This document shows, piece by piece, positions 5,758-14,788 of a stretch of DNA of 19,141 nucleotides. The first letter of the stretch is position 1, and each line of letters starts with the position of its first letter. The DNA lies in NCBI GenBank assembly GCA_049974825.1, contig JBNGDJ010000041.1, positions 1 to 19,141 of the forward strand, read 5' to 3'. The DNA is from JBKHDT01 sp049974825. Its GTDB lineage: Bacteria; Pseudomonadota; Gammaproteobacteria; Halothiobacillales; Halothiobacillaceae. The translations under genes and the position numbers were made by a program. The notes below the pieces were generated by a model that was given only the letters and a program-made list of their open reading frames with translations, was not told the origin of the DNA and ran no database searches.

Positions 5758-7103
5758 ACGCCGGAGGTATTCGCGTCGTGGCGATCAAACACCGCGATGG
5801 ACTCCACGTGGGCCGTGTGGGGAAACATGTCCATTACGCCGGCATGGGTCAGCCGGTATCCATGGTCGTTTACCAACAGGCCGGCATCGCGGGCAAGCGT
5901 GCCCGGATGGCAGGACACGTACACAATTCGCCTAGGCGAAAGCGCAGCCAGTCGCGGAATCATTTCCAGCGCGCCGGAACGCGGCGGATCGACCAGTACC
6001 CGGTCGTAGTGCTCCTGCAGCCAGGGCTCATCGTCCACCGCCGCCGAAAGGTCGGCGCGGTAGTGCCGGGTGTTGGTCAACCCATTGCGTCGCGCACTTT
6101 CCTCGCCACGCCGGACCATCAGCTCGTCGACTTCCACGCCCACCACGCTGCGCGCACGGCGCGCCAGCGCCAGGGTGAAGTTACCCAGACCGGCGAACAG
6201 ATCCAGCACCGTGTCGTCCGGCTGCGGATCAAGCAGATCAAGCGCCAGCGGCACCATGGCCCGGTTGATGTCCGCATTGACCTGGGTGAAGTCCAGCGGC
6301 GTAAAGTCGATCCGCACATTGAGCGTGTCGAGACGGTAGTACAGTTCCGGTTCGGCCGGAACCAGGGGCGCCAGCGTCTGCGGCTTGCCGGGCTGCAGGT
6401 AGATCATGAAGCCGGTCTGGCGGGCAAAATCCGTCAGCCTTTGCAGATCGGTCTCGCTGAGCGGTTCCATGTGTCGAAAGGCCAGCGCGGTGCCGTTATC
6501 TCCCACGGCCACCTCGATCTGCGGGATGCTCCGGCGGGCGTCCATGCCCGTGATCAATTCCGAAAGCGCGTCCAGCCGCTCACCCACGGAAGGATGCAGT
6601 ACCTCGCAGCGCGTCAGGTCGGCAATGAAGTTCGAGCGCCGCTCGCGAAAGCCCACCAGCACGCGGCCCTTCTTGTGCACGTAGCGCACGCCAAGCCGGG
6701 CCTTGCGGCGGTAGCCCCACACCGGGCCGGTCAGCGGCACAAGCCAGTTTTCCGGCCGGACCTGGCCCAGGCGCTCGAGATTGTCTCGCAGCACATCCTG
6801 CTTGATCGCAATCTGTCGGGCCGGATCAAGGTGCTGGAGACTGCAGCCGCCACAGATGCCGAAATGCGGGCAGCGCGGCGCCACACGGTCGCCACTGGCT
6901 TCGATGACCGACTCGACCTGACCCTCGTCGTAGTTGCGGTGCCGATCGACGTACCGGAACATGACTCGCTCTCCCGGCAGCGCCCCGTCAACAAAGACGG
7001 TCTTGCCCTCGATGCGTGTTACGCCCTTGCCCTCGTGGGTCAACGAATCGATGGTTGCTTCGAAGGTCCCCTGCGGCAAGGGTTTTCTGCGTCTTCTGGC
7101 CAT
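5754..7103 (-). CDS. rlmD: 23S rRNA (uracil(1939)-C(5))-methyltransferase RlmD
   Basis: A 449-residue RlmD (RumA), which methylates U1939 of 23S rRNA using SAM and an iron-sulphur cluster domain. An N-terminal TRAM domain (about 10-68) is followed by the cluster cysteines C78, C84 and C87 (CPHFGICGGC) and C166 (LTRCEVLHP). The SAM site includes VLDLFAGLGNFTLAL, then VDPPRSGA, and VSCHPGTLARD supplies the catalytic C398. Length equals the family norm. ATG 7103 was preferred over the longer frame (to 7163), because MARRRRKP is the natural start with GGAG upstream and the extension would overlap cysM. It follows cysM with an 11-nt gap. Confidence 0.96.
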   Translation of the reverse strand: MARRRRKPLPQGTFEATIDSLTHEGKGVTRIEGKTVFVDGALPGERVMFRYVDRHRNYDEGQVESVIEASGDRVAPRCPHFGICGGCSLQHLDPARQIAIKQDVLRDNLERLGQVRPENWLVPLTGPVWGYRRKARLGVRYVHKKGRVLVGFRERRSNFIADLTRCEVLHPSVGERLDALSELITGMDARRSIPQIEVAVGDNGTALAFRHMEPLSETDLQRLTDFARQTGFMIYLQPGKPQTLAPLVPAEPELYYRLDTLNVRIDFTPLDFTQVNADINRAMVPLALDLLDPQPDDTVLDLFAGLGNFTLALARRARSVVGVEVDELMVRRGEESARRNGLTNTRHYRADLSAAVDDEPWLQEHYDRVLVDPPRSGALEMIPRLAALSPRRIVYVSCHPGTLARDAGLLVNDHGYRLTHAGVMDMFPHTAHVESIAVFDRHDANTSGV

Positions 7104-7114
7104 GTCGGCTCCGA

Positions 7115-8017
7115 TCAGGCGGGAAACACGCCGGTGGAGAGGTAACGATCCCCACGGTCGCAAACGATACTGACGATCACGGCGTTTTCGACCTGCTCCG
7201 AAAGCTCGAGCGCGGCGGCGAGTGCCCCGCCCGAGGAAATGCCTGCAAAGATCCCCTCCTCCCTGGCCAGCCGACGCGCAGTCTCCTCGGCCAGCGCCTG
7301 ATCAACATCAATAATTCGATCGACCCGCTCGGGCTCGTAGATTTTTGGCAGGTAGGCCTGCGGCCAGCGGCGAATGCCAGGAATCTGGGCTCCTTCGGCG
7401 GGCTGCACGCCCACGATTTGCACGGCGGGGTTCTGTTCCTTGAGAAAGCGGGAAGTACCCATGATGGTCCCGGTGGTTCCCATGGAACTGACGAAGTGCG
7501 TGACTGCGCCCCCCGTATCCCGCCAGATCTCAGGCCCCGTGCCCTCGTAGTGGGCCCGCGGATTGTCAAAGTTGCCGAACTGGTTGAGGACGATCCCCTC
7601 GCCACGCCCCGCCATCGCGTCGGCCAGATCGCGCGCGCCCTCCATGCCTTCCTCGGGGGTGACCGGCACGATCTCGGCACCGTAGGCCTTCATCAGCTGC
7701 AGGCGTTCGATGCTCATGTGCGAGGGCATGATCAACCGCATCCGATATCCCTTCATCGCAGCCACCATCGCCAAGGCAATACCCGTATTGCCCGAGGTGG
7801 CCTCAATCAGCCGATCACCGGGACGAATATCGCCGCGTCGTTCGGCCTGCTGAATCATCGAGTAGGCAGGACGATCCTTGACGGAACCGGCGGGGTTGTT
7901 GCCCTCAAGCTTGACCAGCAGGCGGTTGCCACGCTCGGCGAGACGCTCGGCCTCAATACGCTGGAGGCGGACCAGCGGGGTGTTGCCGACGAAGTGTTCC
8001 AGGCTGGGAAAATCCAT
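7115..8017 (-). CDS. cysM: Cysteine synthase B (O-acetylserine sulfhydrylase B)
   Basis: A 300-residue PLP-dependent beta-replacement enzyme that makes cysteine from O-acetylserine and sulfide (or thiosulfate in CysM). NTPLVRL is at 12-18. EGNNPAGSVKDRPA (38-51) carries the PLP lysine K47 and is the CysM rather than CysK form. TSGNTGIALAM (from 74) binds the substrate carboxylate, SSMGTTGTIMG the PLP phosphate, and GISSGGA is near the C-terminus. The start is ATG 8017 with AGGAAA upstream. It lies 136 bp after acpS in the direction of transcription, enough for a separate promoter, though I could not find a convincing one. Confidence 0.95.
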   Translation of the reverse strand: MDFPSLEHFVGNTPLVRLQRIEAERLAERGNRLLVKLEGNNPAGSVKDRPAYSMIQQAERRGDIRPGDRLIEATSGNTGIALAMVAAMKGYRMRLIMPSHMSIERLQLMKAYGAEIVPVTPEEGMEGARDLADAMAGRGEGIVLNQFGNFDNPRAHYEGTGPEIWRDTGGAVTHFVSSMGTTGTIMGTSRFLKEQNPAVQIVGVQPAEGAQIPGIRRWPQAYLPKIYEPERVDRIIDVDQALAEETARRLAREEGIFAGISSGGALAAALELSEQVENAVIVSIVCDRGDRYLSTGVFPA

Positions 8018-8153
8018 GGCAGTTTCCTGATCGGGACGGTTGGCGCGTTGCGCCGGACATTCCGGCACGGAAGATGAATGGCACAAGATTGCGGGCGTGA
8101 TACCCGGCAACGCAAGCCTATGCAGGCGGGGCATTGATGCCGCCGCGCCTTTT

Positions 8154-8534
8154 TCAGCGGCTCAACACCACAAAGGCCAGAGCGTGACCCCGCTCGTCGC
8201 TGAGACTCAGATCGGCCCGACTTGCGCCCAGAGCGGCAAACCGACTGGCGGCGGGCCCATGAAATTCCAGCAGCGGCTGGCCCAACGCGCTGTGACCGAT
8301 GGCGATGTGCGTCAGCGCGATTCCATCGCGAAACCCCGTACCCAGGGCCTTGGCGGCCGCCTCCTTGGCCGCAAACCGCTTGGCAAGCAGCCGACCCGTC
8401 ACGGGGCGCCCCGCCAGCGCGGCCTGCTCATCCGGGTGCAGGAGCCTGTCGACCAGCCGGTCCCCGAAACGCGCCAGCGCCGCTTCAAGCCGGCCGATTT
8501 CCACCAGGTCCGTGCCGATGCCGACAATGCTCAC
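8154..8534 (-). CDS. acpS: Holo-[acyl-carrier-protein] synthase AcpS
   Basis: A 126-residue AcpS that transfers 4'-phosphopantetheine from CoA to apo-ACP. Magnesium-binding residues are in GIGTDLVEIGR (D9) and RFAAKEAAAKALGTG (E58). The length is normal. It starts with GTG, overlapping the TGA of pdxJ in a GTGA arrangement, so translation is coupled. pdxJ-acpS adjacency is a standard gammaproteobacterial order. Confidence 0.96.
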   Translation of the reverse strand: MSIVGIGTDLVEIGRLEAALARFGDRLVDRLLHPDEQAALAGRPVTGRLLAKRFAAKEAAAKALGTGFRDGIALTHIAIGHSALGQPLLEFHGPAASRFAALGASRADLSLSDERGHALAFVVLSR

Positions 8535-9277
8535 GCCTGTCGTGCTTCGCGCATCAGCCGCTTCATGTCGGCAACGGCCTTCGGCAGACCGTCGAAGATT
8601 GAACGGGCAATGATCGCATGACCGATATTGAGCTCCTCGATCACTTCGATCGCCGCGATCGGCGCGGTATTGTGGTAATGCAGCCCGTGGCCGGCATTGA
8701 CGTGCAGCCCGGCCCGCGCAGCCAGTGCGGCCGCTTCCCGGATCTGGGCCAGCAGCTCGGCCTGCTCGGCGGGCGTCCGGGCGTCCGCGTAGTGCCCGGT
8801 ATGCAGTTCGATGACCGGCGCCCCGGCAGCCACTGACGACTCGATCTGCCGTTCGTCGGCATCAATGAACAGCGAGACTCGAACACCGGCCTCAGCCAGG
8901 CGGGCGCAGGCCTCCTTCATGCGCGGCAGATTGCCTGCCACGTCGAGCCCACCCTCGGTAGTCAGCTCCTCGCGGCGCTCCGGCACCAGACAACAGTCAG
9001 CGGGCCGGACGCGACAGGCGATGTCGAGCATCTCGTCTGTGACGGCCATTTCCAGGTTCATGCGGGTCTGCAGCAAGTCAGCAAGCATGTGCACGTCCCG
9101 GTCCTGAATGTGTCGCCGATCTTCGCGCAGGTGCAGGGTGATGCTGTCTGCACCAGCCTGCTCGGCCAGCAGCGCGGCATGCACCGGTTCGGGATATCGG
9201 GTGCCGCGCGCCTGGCGCAGGGTGGCGACATGGTCGATATTCAGTCCGAGAAGAATCTCGGCAGGTCGTTCGTTCAT
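8531..9277 (-). CDS. pdxJ: Pyridoxine 5'-phosphate synthase PdxJ
   Basis: A 248-residue PdxJ, which condenses 3-amino-2-oxopropyl phosphate (1-amino-acetone-3-phosphate) with 1-deoxy-xylulose 5-phosphate to give pyridoxine 5'-phosphate. GLNIDHVATLRQARGT (11-26), TLHLREDRRHIQDRD (47-61), ELTTEGGLDV and NAGHGLHYHNT are all family blocks with the expected catalytic His and Glu residues. A normal TIM-barrel length. It starts 4 nt after recO ends and overlaps acpS by 4 nt. The B6 product serves, among others, the PLP enzyme CysM encoded two genes downstream. Confidence 0.97.
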   Translation of the reverse strand: MNERPAEILLGLNIDHVATLRQARGTRYPEPVHAALLAEQAGADSITLHLREDRRHIQDRDVHMLADLLQTRMNLEMAVTDEMLDIACRVRPADCCLVPERREELTTEGGLDVAGNLPRMKEACARLAEAGVRVSLFIDADERQIESSVAAGAPVIELHTGHYADARTPAEQAELLAQIREAAALAARAGLHVNAGHGLHYHNTAPIAAIEVIEELNIGHAIIARSIFDGLPKAVADMKRLMREARQA

Positions 9278-9281
9278 GGAT

Positions 9282-10019
9282 TCACTTCACGTTGAGAGGA
9301 CTTGCGGACCCGCTTGGTCCGCTGTTGCCCGGCCACAGTTCCCGGCTGCGCAGCGGACCGGGGCCGATATGCGGAGCAAGCAGCCGGGCGAGCAGCAGCC
9401 GGACGGCCCGGCGGTCGCCGGCATGCTCCGGCTGCCCACGAGCCAGGGTCAGCAGGTCGCCGCCAGTCAGGGTACCCTCCAGCCCTGTCGCCGGCAGCAC
9501 CCCCGCCTCGGGATCAACCCGGTAGCGTCCTTCAGGGTCCACCGGCTCCCCGGTCACCGTCACGTCCCAGGGCGGGCTGACGCCCAGCTCGTCAATCAGG
9601 GCCAGCTCGAAGCGGCGCGCCAGGGCGTGCAGGTCCACTTCGCCCAATTCGGCCAGAGCCGAGAGGGACAGGTCATAGGCATCGAAAAGCCCGGGGGTCG
9701 GCGCCTCGCGCGAGAGCGCGCGAACCAGCAGTTCGTTGAAGTAGAGGCCGGTCACCAGCGGACGCATGCCCATCTGGCGCCCGCGCCCGGCAAGTTCCAG
9801 TCCGGACAGATTCTTGAGCTCGCCGCGCCCCCCGAGCGTCCAGGAATAAAACTGGAAGGGTTGGGGACGCACGGCATGACGCCCGCCGACTCGCCGCGCG
9901 GCCCGCATGATTGCCCCGATCCGCCCCTGGTCCGGGGTAAACAGCTCCAGAAGCAGGCTGCTTTCCTTCCAGGGCCGGGTGTGGAGCACGTATCCGCCAC
10001 CGGCAATGCCGCGCGCCAT
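9282..10019 (-). CDS. recO: DNA repair protein RecO
   Basis: A 245-residue RecO, which with RecR loads RecA on SSB-coated gaps. The N-terminal OB-fold shows GYVLHTRPWKESSLLLELF and GRIGAIMRAAR, followed by the alpha-helical domain (YFNELLVRAL, FELALIDELG). No zinc cysteines are present, as in E. coli RecO. I chose ATG 10019, whose A is the last base of the era stop (TGATG); a GTG one codon earlier (10022, GTGA overlap) is equally possible. The order era-recO-pdxJ is conserved and supports the call. Confidence 0.93.
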   Translation of the reverse strand: MARGIAGGGYVLHTRPWKESSLLLELFTPDQGRIGAIMRAARRVGGRHAVRPQPFQFYSWTLGGRGELKNLSGLELAGRGRQMGMRPLVTGLYFNELLVRALSREAPTPGLFDAYDLSLSALAELGEVDLHALARRFELALIDELGVSPPWDVTVTGEPVDPEGRYRVDPEAGVLPATGLEGTLTGGDLLTLARGQPEHAGDRRAVRLLLARLLAPHIGPGPLRSRELWPGNSGPSGSASPLNVK

Positions 10020-10912
10020 CACTCGTTCAGCTGGTATCCCAGCGCGCTGAGGGCCCGATTGTCATCGGCCCAGTCCTCGCGCACCTTCACCCAGAGCTTG
10101 AGCATCACGGGCCGCTCCAGCAGCCGTTCGATATCGATGCGGGCCTGACGGCCAATCTCCTTGAGCTTGGCACCCCCCTGCCCGATCACGATCCCCTTCT
10201 GTCCGGGACGCTCAACGTAGATCACCGCGTCGATGTGCGCTGTCTGTGGCCCTTCCTCGAAGCGTTCGATTTCCACTGTGGTGGAGTAGGGAATCTCGTC
10301 ATGCACCGCGCGTGCAAGCTTTTCACGGACGATTTCAGCCGCCATGAAGCGAACGCTTGCCGTGGTGACCTGATCCGGGTCAAACATCGGATCACCTTCG
10401 GGAAGCAGGCGGAACATTTCCTCGAGCACGGGACCGGCCGAGCGCTCCCGCCGAGCGCTGATGGGCACGACGGCTGCGAAGTCGCGACGCGCGCCGATGT
10501 CGGCCAGAAAGGGCAGCAGCGCGTTTTTGTCGGGCACCAGGTCGACCTTGTTGACCACCAGCACCACGGGCACGGAGACGTTCTCCAGGCGCTCAAGTAC
10601 GGCTTGATCTTCTTCGTCGAATCGGCCGGCCTGCACCACGAACAGAACCAGGTCCACGCCTTCGAGCACCGAGGCCGCCGCACGGTTGAGATAGCGGTTC
10701 AGAGCGCCCTTCTGGCGCGTGTGAAGGCCCGGGGTGTCCACCAGGACTGCCTGCCCCTGCTCGGTGGTGACAATGCCGAGAATTTGATGCCGAGTGGTTT
10801 GCGGCTTGGGCGCCGTGATGCTGATTTTCTGTCCGACCAGCCGGTTGAGCAGGGTCGACTTGCCCACGTTGGGACGACCCACGACCCCGACATATCCGCT
10901 GCGCTGATTCAT
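10019..10912 (-). CDS. era: GTPase Era
   Basis: A 297-residue Era, an essential GTPase that binds 16S rRNA near its 3' end during 30S maturation. GTPase motifs: G1 GRPNVGKST (12-20), the TTRHQ region (39-43), G3 DTPG (59-62), G4 NKVD (121-124), and SAR of G5. The C-terminal KH domain carries GIVIGQGGAKLKEIG. Its ATG overlaps the rnc stop in ATGA. Length and motifs are complete. Confidence 0.98.
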   Translation of the reverse strand: MNQRSGYVGVVGRPNVGKSTLLNRLVGQKISITAPKPQTTRHQILGIVTTEQGQAVLVDTPGLHTRQKGALNRYLNRAAASVLEGVDLVLFVVQAGRFDEEDQAVLERLENVSVPVVLVVNKVDLVPDKNALLPFLADIGARRDFAAVVPISARRERSAGPVLEEMFRLLPEGDPMFDPDQVTTASVRFMAAEIVREKLARAVHDEIPYSTTVEIERFEEGPQTAHIDAVIYVERPGQKGIVIGQGGAKLKEIGRQARIDIERLLERPVMLKLWVKVREDWADDNRALSALGYQLNE

Positions 10913-11643
10913 GAGCCGGCCCTCTTTGCGCTGCCCGAACGCAGCCGATTGAGCATGTGCTCGGCGGCCGACTGCTCCGCCTTGCGTCTTGAGCTGCCGG
11001 TGCCCTCAGCCACGTCGGCCCGGCCACGAACCGAGCAGGCCACCCGAAAGGTCTGGGCGTGGGCCGCGCCCTGCACGTCCACTACCTCGTACCGCGGCAA
11101 GTCCAGCTGCCGCGCCTGAAGATATTCCTGAAGGCGGGTTTTCGGGTCCTTGAGCTCGTCCGCCTCCGGCAAATGTGCCAGGCGATTTTCGAACAACGAA
11201 AGCACCAGCGTGCGCGCGGCATCAAAGCCGCGGTCAAGATAGACGGCGCCGATCAGCGCCTCCAGCGCATCGGCCAGGATGGACGCCCGGCGAAAACCGC
11301 CGCTTTTCAGCTCTCCGCTGCCCAGGGTGAGGAACGCGCCCAGGTCATGCTGCCGCGCGATCTCGGCCAGGGTTCCTTCCCGCACCAGCGTGGCGCGCAG
11401 CCGGCTCAGCTCACCTTCCGGGGCATCCGGTCGACGCTGGAAAAGCTGCTCGGCGATCACGAAATTCAGCACGCCGTCACCGAGAAATTCCAGCCGCTCG
11501 TTGTTGTTGGCACCCGCAGAGCGATGCCTGAGCGCACACTCAAGCAGCGCCTCATCCGAGAATTCCAGGCCGAGCCGGTCGGCAAGAACCTCAGGCGGGC
11601 GAATCAGCGGGTTGGATCGGGAGACGGCTCTAGCGTCGGACAT
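10909..11643 (-). CDS. rnc: Ribonuclease III
   Basis: A 244-residue RNase III, which cleaves double-stranded RNA in rRNA precursors and many mRNAs. The signature NERLEFLGDGVL (48-59) includes D56, and DALEALIGAVYLD gives D125 and E128. The C-terminal dsRNA-binding domain begins at DPKTRLQEYLQ and ends with GTGSSRRKAEQSAAEHML. ATG 11643 starts 14 nt inside the upstream DUF4845 gene, so translation is probably coupled. The upstream frame extension to 11685 lies wholly within that gene and was rejected. Confidence 0.97.
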   Translation of the reverse strand: MSDARAVSRSNPLIRPPEVLADRLGLEFSDEALLECALRHRSAGANNNERLEFLGDGVLNFVIAEQLFQRRPDAPEGELSRLRATLVREGTLAEIARQHDLGAFLTLGSGELKSGGFRRASILADALEALIGAVYLDRGFDAARTLVLSLFENRLAHLPEADELKDPKTRLQEYLQARQLDLPRYEVVDVQGAAHAQTFRVACSVRGRADVAEGTGSSRRKAEQSAAEHMLNRLRSGSAKRAGS

Positions 11644-12016
11644 TGGTCTGATGCTTGAATTCCGCAACGATGTAGAGGTTCCCAAACACGTTGGCCCGCG
11701 CTTCGTAGTCCAGCGTCACCCGGGTACCGTTGCCCACCTTCTCCATCTTGAACTCGTCGGGCTTGACGTGATAGACCATGTTCACGTCCATGCTCTTGGA
11801 TATGGCGCTGCGAATGGCCCGCTCGTTGCCGCTGGTCTCCTCAAGCTTCTGGAAGATCGTGTCGATCTTCTGGTCATTGAGGTACATCGGCACGACCTTC
11901 ATGATGATCAGCGCCACGAACCCGACGGCGATCACCGCCAGCAGCAGTCCGATGATGGTCATCCCCCGCTGCTCGCCCATGCGCCCTGTCGGACGGCGTC
12001 TCAAAAACCGGTTCAT
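11630..12016 (-). CDS. DUF4845 membrane-anchored protein
   Basis: A 128-residue protein of the DUF4845 family, commonly encoded between lepB and rnc in gammaproteobacteria. A basic N-terminus is followed by RGMTIIGLLLAVIAVGFVAL (about 17-36), one membrane segment resembling a type IV pilin-like N-terminus, and then a small soluble domain (KVVPMYLNDQKIDTIFQKL onward) that should face the periplasm. Its function is unknown. ATG 12016 is preceded by GAGGGA. It sits 76 bp after lepB and overlaps rnc by 14 nt. Confidence 0.88.
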   Translation of the reverse strand: MNRFLRRRPTGRMGEQRGMTIIGLLLAVIAVGFVALIIMKVVPMYLNDQKIDTIFQKLEETSGNERAIRSAISKSMDVNMVYHVKPDEFKMEKVGNGTRVTLDYEARANVFGNLYIVAEFKHQTNVRR

Positions 12017-12092
12017 TGTTCCCTCACCCCTTGGTATTCACACGATTCACGCCCTGAAAACAGCCTGACCGGCACACCCTGTGTGCATCCGT

Positions 12093-12908
12093 TCAATCAA
12101 CGCCCATGCCGATCCGGTCACCCTGGAAGTCTCCGGCAGACCAGTCGTAACTCATCCAGATCACCTCGGCCCTGCCCACCAGGTTGTCCGCCGGCACAAA
12201 GCCCCAGAACCGACTGTCATTGCTGTTGTCGCGGTTGTCCCCGATCACGAAGTAGGCATCCTCCGGAACCACCCATTCCCCGCTTGGTCGGCTTTGGTTG
12301 GGCTCAAGCAGGATCCGGTGTTCGCGTCCATCAAGATCCTCGATAAAGATGCCGGCCCCGCGCATCCGCCCGGCCGCGTCCCCGGCGTAGGTCCCATCCG
12401 GAACCTGGGCCATGCGCTCTCCGTTGACATAAAGATGCTCACCACGAACCGCAATGCGATCGCCCGGAAGCCCGACCACGCGTTTAATGTAGTCGATTTT
12501 CTCGTCGCGAGGATACTTGAATACCGCGACGTCGCCCCGCTCGGGTGATCCGATCGGCAGGATCAGGGTGTTCGCAACCGGCAGTCTCAGGCCGTAGGCG
12601 TACTTGTTGACCAGGATGAAATCGCCGACCAGCAGCGTCGGCATCATGGATCCGGAGGGAATTCTGAACGGCTCGTAGGCAAAGGAGCGTATCAGAAGAA
12701 CCACCAGCAGGATCGGGAAAAACGACCGGGCGTATTCGACGAGCACCGGCTCTTTCGGCCGGCGCTCGGCCAGCGATTCGTCGGTGACCTCGCCCGCGGG
12801 GCGCGCGGGCAGGCGCCTGAGTCGCGCAGGCTTGAAGAACAGCACGTCCAGCAGCCAGATCAGGCCGCTGATGAGCGTTGCCAGCACCAGGATCAATGAA
12901 AAGTCCAA
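12093..12908 (-). CDS. lepB: Signal peptidase I
   Basis: A 271-residue type I signal peptidase, which removes signal peptides at the outer face of the inner membrane. Two membrane segments (about 4-24 and 62-76) precede the catalytic domain. IPSGSMMPTLL gives the nucleophile S87, and DYIKRVVGLPGD gives the general base K142. GDNRDNSNDSRFWG is the conserved box E. It starts with TTG: an in-frame TGA lies 8 codons upstream, no ATG or GTG lies between, and GAGGAAA precedes the TTG. The weak start codon may limit its level relative to lepA, which ends 44 nt upstream. Confidence 0.96.
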   Translation of the reverse strand: MDFSLILVLATLISGLIWLLDVLFFKPARLRRLPARPAGEVTDESLAERRPKEPVLVEYARSFFPILLVVLLIRSFAYEPFRIPSGSMMPTLLVGDFILVNKYAYGLRLPVANTLILPIGSPERGDVAVFKYPRDEKIDYIKRVVGLPGDRIAVRGEHLYVNGERMAQVPDGTYAGDAAGRMRGAGIFIEDLDGREHRILLEPNQSRPSGEWVVPEDAYFVIGDNRDNSNDSRFWGFVPADNLVGRAEVIWMSYDWSAGDFQGDRIGMGVD

Positions 12909-12952
12909 TCGCGGTTTCCTCGTCTTGCCTCACGCGGCCCGGTGCCGGTGGA

Positions 12953-14779
12953 TCACTTGTCGACCTGAAGCACGGCCAGGAAGGCTTCCTGAGGCACCTC
13001 GATCCTGCCGATCTGCTTCATGCGCTTCTTGCCTTCCTTCTGGCGTTCAAGCAGTTTTTTCTTCCGGCTGACATCGCCGCCGTAACACTTGGCGAGCACG
13101 TTCTTGCGCAGGGCCTTGACCGTGGTACGGGCAATGATCTTGCCGCCGATGGCCGCCTGAACCGCCACTTCGAACATTTGCTGGGGAATCAGTTCCTTGA
13201 GCTTCTCGGCCATTTCGCGCCCCCGGTACTGGGCCTGCTCCCGGTGCACGATCAGCGAGAGGGCATCCACGGACTCGCCGTTGATCAGCAGGTCCATCTT
13301 GACCAGCGGGGCGGCCTGAAAGCGCTTGAACTCGTAATCGAAAGACGCGTAACCCCGCGAGACCGACTTGAGGCGGTCAAAGAAGTCCAGCACCACCTCG
13401 GCCAGCGGCAGCTCGAATTTGAGCGTGACCTGGTTGCCGAGATAGAGCATGTTCTGCTGCACGCCGCGCTTCTCGATACACAGGCCGATTACCGATCCGA
13501 CATGCTCCTGGGGGCAGAGAATGGTCGCCTCGATGATCGGCTCGCGGACCTCGCGGATTTCCGGCACCGGCGGCAACTCGGCCGGGTTGTGCACGTGCAG
13601 AACCTCGCCGGACGTCGTCTCGACCTCGTAGATCACCGTGGGCGCAGTGGTAATCAGACCCAGATCATACTCGCGCTCCAGGCGTTCCTGGATGATCTCC
13701 ATGTGCAGCAGGCCCAGAAAGCCGCAGCGGAAACCGAAACCGAGCGCGGCGGAAACCTCCGGCTCGAAGTGAAGCGCCGCATCGTTCAGCCGCAGCTTGC
13801 GCAGGGCCTCGCGCAGATCCTCGTAGTCTTCGGCATTGACCGGGTACAGGCCGGAGAAGACCCGGGGCTGCATTTCCTTGAAGCCGGGCAGCGGGGCATC
13901 CGAGGGATTGTCGAAGTCCGTAAGGGTATCGCCCACTTTGGCCGAGTCGATGTCCTTGATGCCGGCGATGACAAAGCCGACATCACCGGACATCAGCACC
14001 TCACGCTCCAGGCGCTTGGGCGTGAACACCCCGACCTTGTCCACCGTGAACACGTCGCCCGTACCCATGGCCTTGATCTTGCTGCGCGGCGTAATCCGTC
14101 CGTCGAACACCCGAACCAGCGCCACGACCCCGACGTAGTTGTCGAACCAGCTGTCGATAATCAGTGCCTTGAGCGGCCCCTCCTCGTCCCCGGCGGGGGC
14201 CGGAATGCGCGCGATCAGCGATTCGAGCACGTCTTCCACGCCCACGCCGGTCTTGGCCGAAGTGCGCACGGCATCCTGCGCCTCGATGCCGATGATCTCC
14301 TCGATCTCGTTCATCACCCGCTCCGGTTCCGCGGCGGGCAGGTCAATCTTGTTCAGGACGGGCACGACCTCCAGCCCAAGATCAATCGCCGTATAGCAGT
14401 TGGCCACCGACTGGGCCTCGACGCCCTGCGAGGCATCCACCACCAGCAGTGCGCCCTCGCAGGCCGCAAGAGACCGGGAGACCTCGTAGGAGAAATCCAC
14501 GTGACCGGGCGTGTCGATGAAGTTCAGCCGGTAGGTCTCGCCATCCCGCGCCGTGTAGTCCAGTGAAACGCTCTGGGCCTTGATGGTGATGCCACGCTCG
14601 CGCTCGATGTCCATCGAATCGAGCACCTGCGCATCCATCTCCCGATCCTGGAGACTGCCACAGATCTGGATAAACCGATCCGCCAGCGTTGACTTGCCAT
14701 GGTCGATGTGGGCGATGATCGAAAAGTTGCGGATTTTCCGGATTCTTTGAGACGGTTCGCTGACTGACATTCGCTGCAT
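12953..14779 (-). CDS. lepA: Elongation factor 4 (LepA)
   Basis: A 608-residue translational GTPase related to EF-G, acting on ribosomes in initiation, assembly or back-translocation (its physiological role is debated). Motifs: IAHIDHGKSTLADR, RERGITIKAQ, DTPGHVDF, NKIDLP, and the LepA-specific C-terminal domain with CYGGDVSRKKKLLERQKEGKK cut here to its key residues. Length is normal. The start is uncertain: ATG 14779 is given, ATG 14770 (three codons in) is as likely, and a TTG at 14785 also keeps the frame open. No strong ribosome site precedes any of them. It heads the long minus-strand run and is followed by lepB. Confidence 0.97.
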   Translation of the reverse strand: MQRMSVSEPSQRIRKIRNFSIIAHIDHGKSTLADRFIQICGSLQDREMDAQVLDSMDIERERGITIKAQSVSLDYTARDGETYRLNFIDTPGHVDFSYEVSRSLAACEGALLVVDASQGVEAQSVANCYTAIDLGLEVVPVLNKIDLPAAEPERVMNEIEEIIGIEAQDAVRTSAKTGVGVEDVLESLIARIPAPAGDEEGPLKALIIDSWFDNYVGVVALVRVFDGRITPRSKIKAMGTGDVFTVDKVGVFTPKRLEREVLMSGDVGFVIAGIKDIDSAKVGDTLTDFDNPSDAPLPGFKEMQPRVFSGLYPVNAEDYEDLREALRKLRLNDAALHFEPEVSAALGFGFRCGFLGLLHMEIIQERLEREYDLGLITTAPTVIYEVETTSGEVLHVHNPAELPPVPEIREVREPIIEATILCPQEHVGSVIGLCIEKRGVQQNMLYLGNQVTLKFELPLAEVVLDFFDRLKSVSRGYASFDYEFKRFQAAPLVKMDLLINGESVDALSLIVHREQAQYRGREMAEKLKELIPQQMFEVAVQAAIGGKIIARTTVKALRKNVLAKCYGGDVSRKKKLLERQKEGKKRMKQIGRIEVPQEAFLAVLQVDK

Positions 14780-14788
14780 TGCCAAGCC

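Noticed and set aside
8125..8154. Plus-strand hairpin around GGCATTGATGCC followed by a T5 run
   Set aside because: It is oriented as a terminator for plus-strand transcription, but all genes here run on the minus strand; the stem has a bulge and the T run is offset.
12878..14566. 562-codon plus-strand open frame opposite lepA
   Set aside because: Antisense shadow of the complete lepA gene; composition (His, Asp, Arg, Leu) mirrors the reverse of lepA codons.
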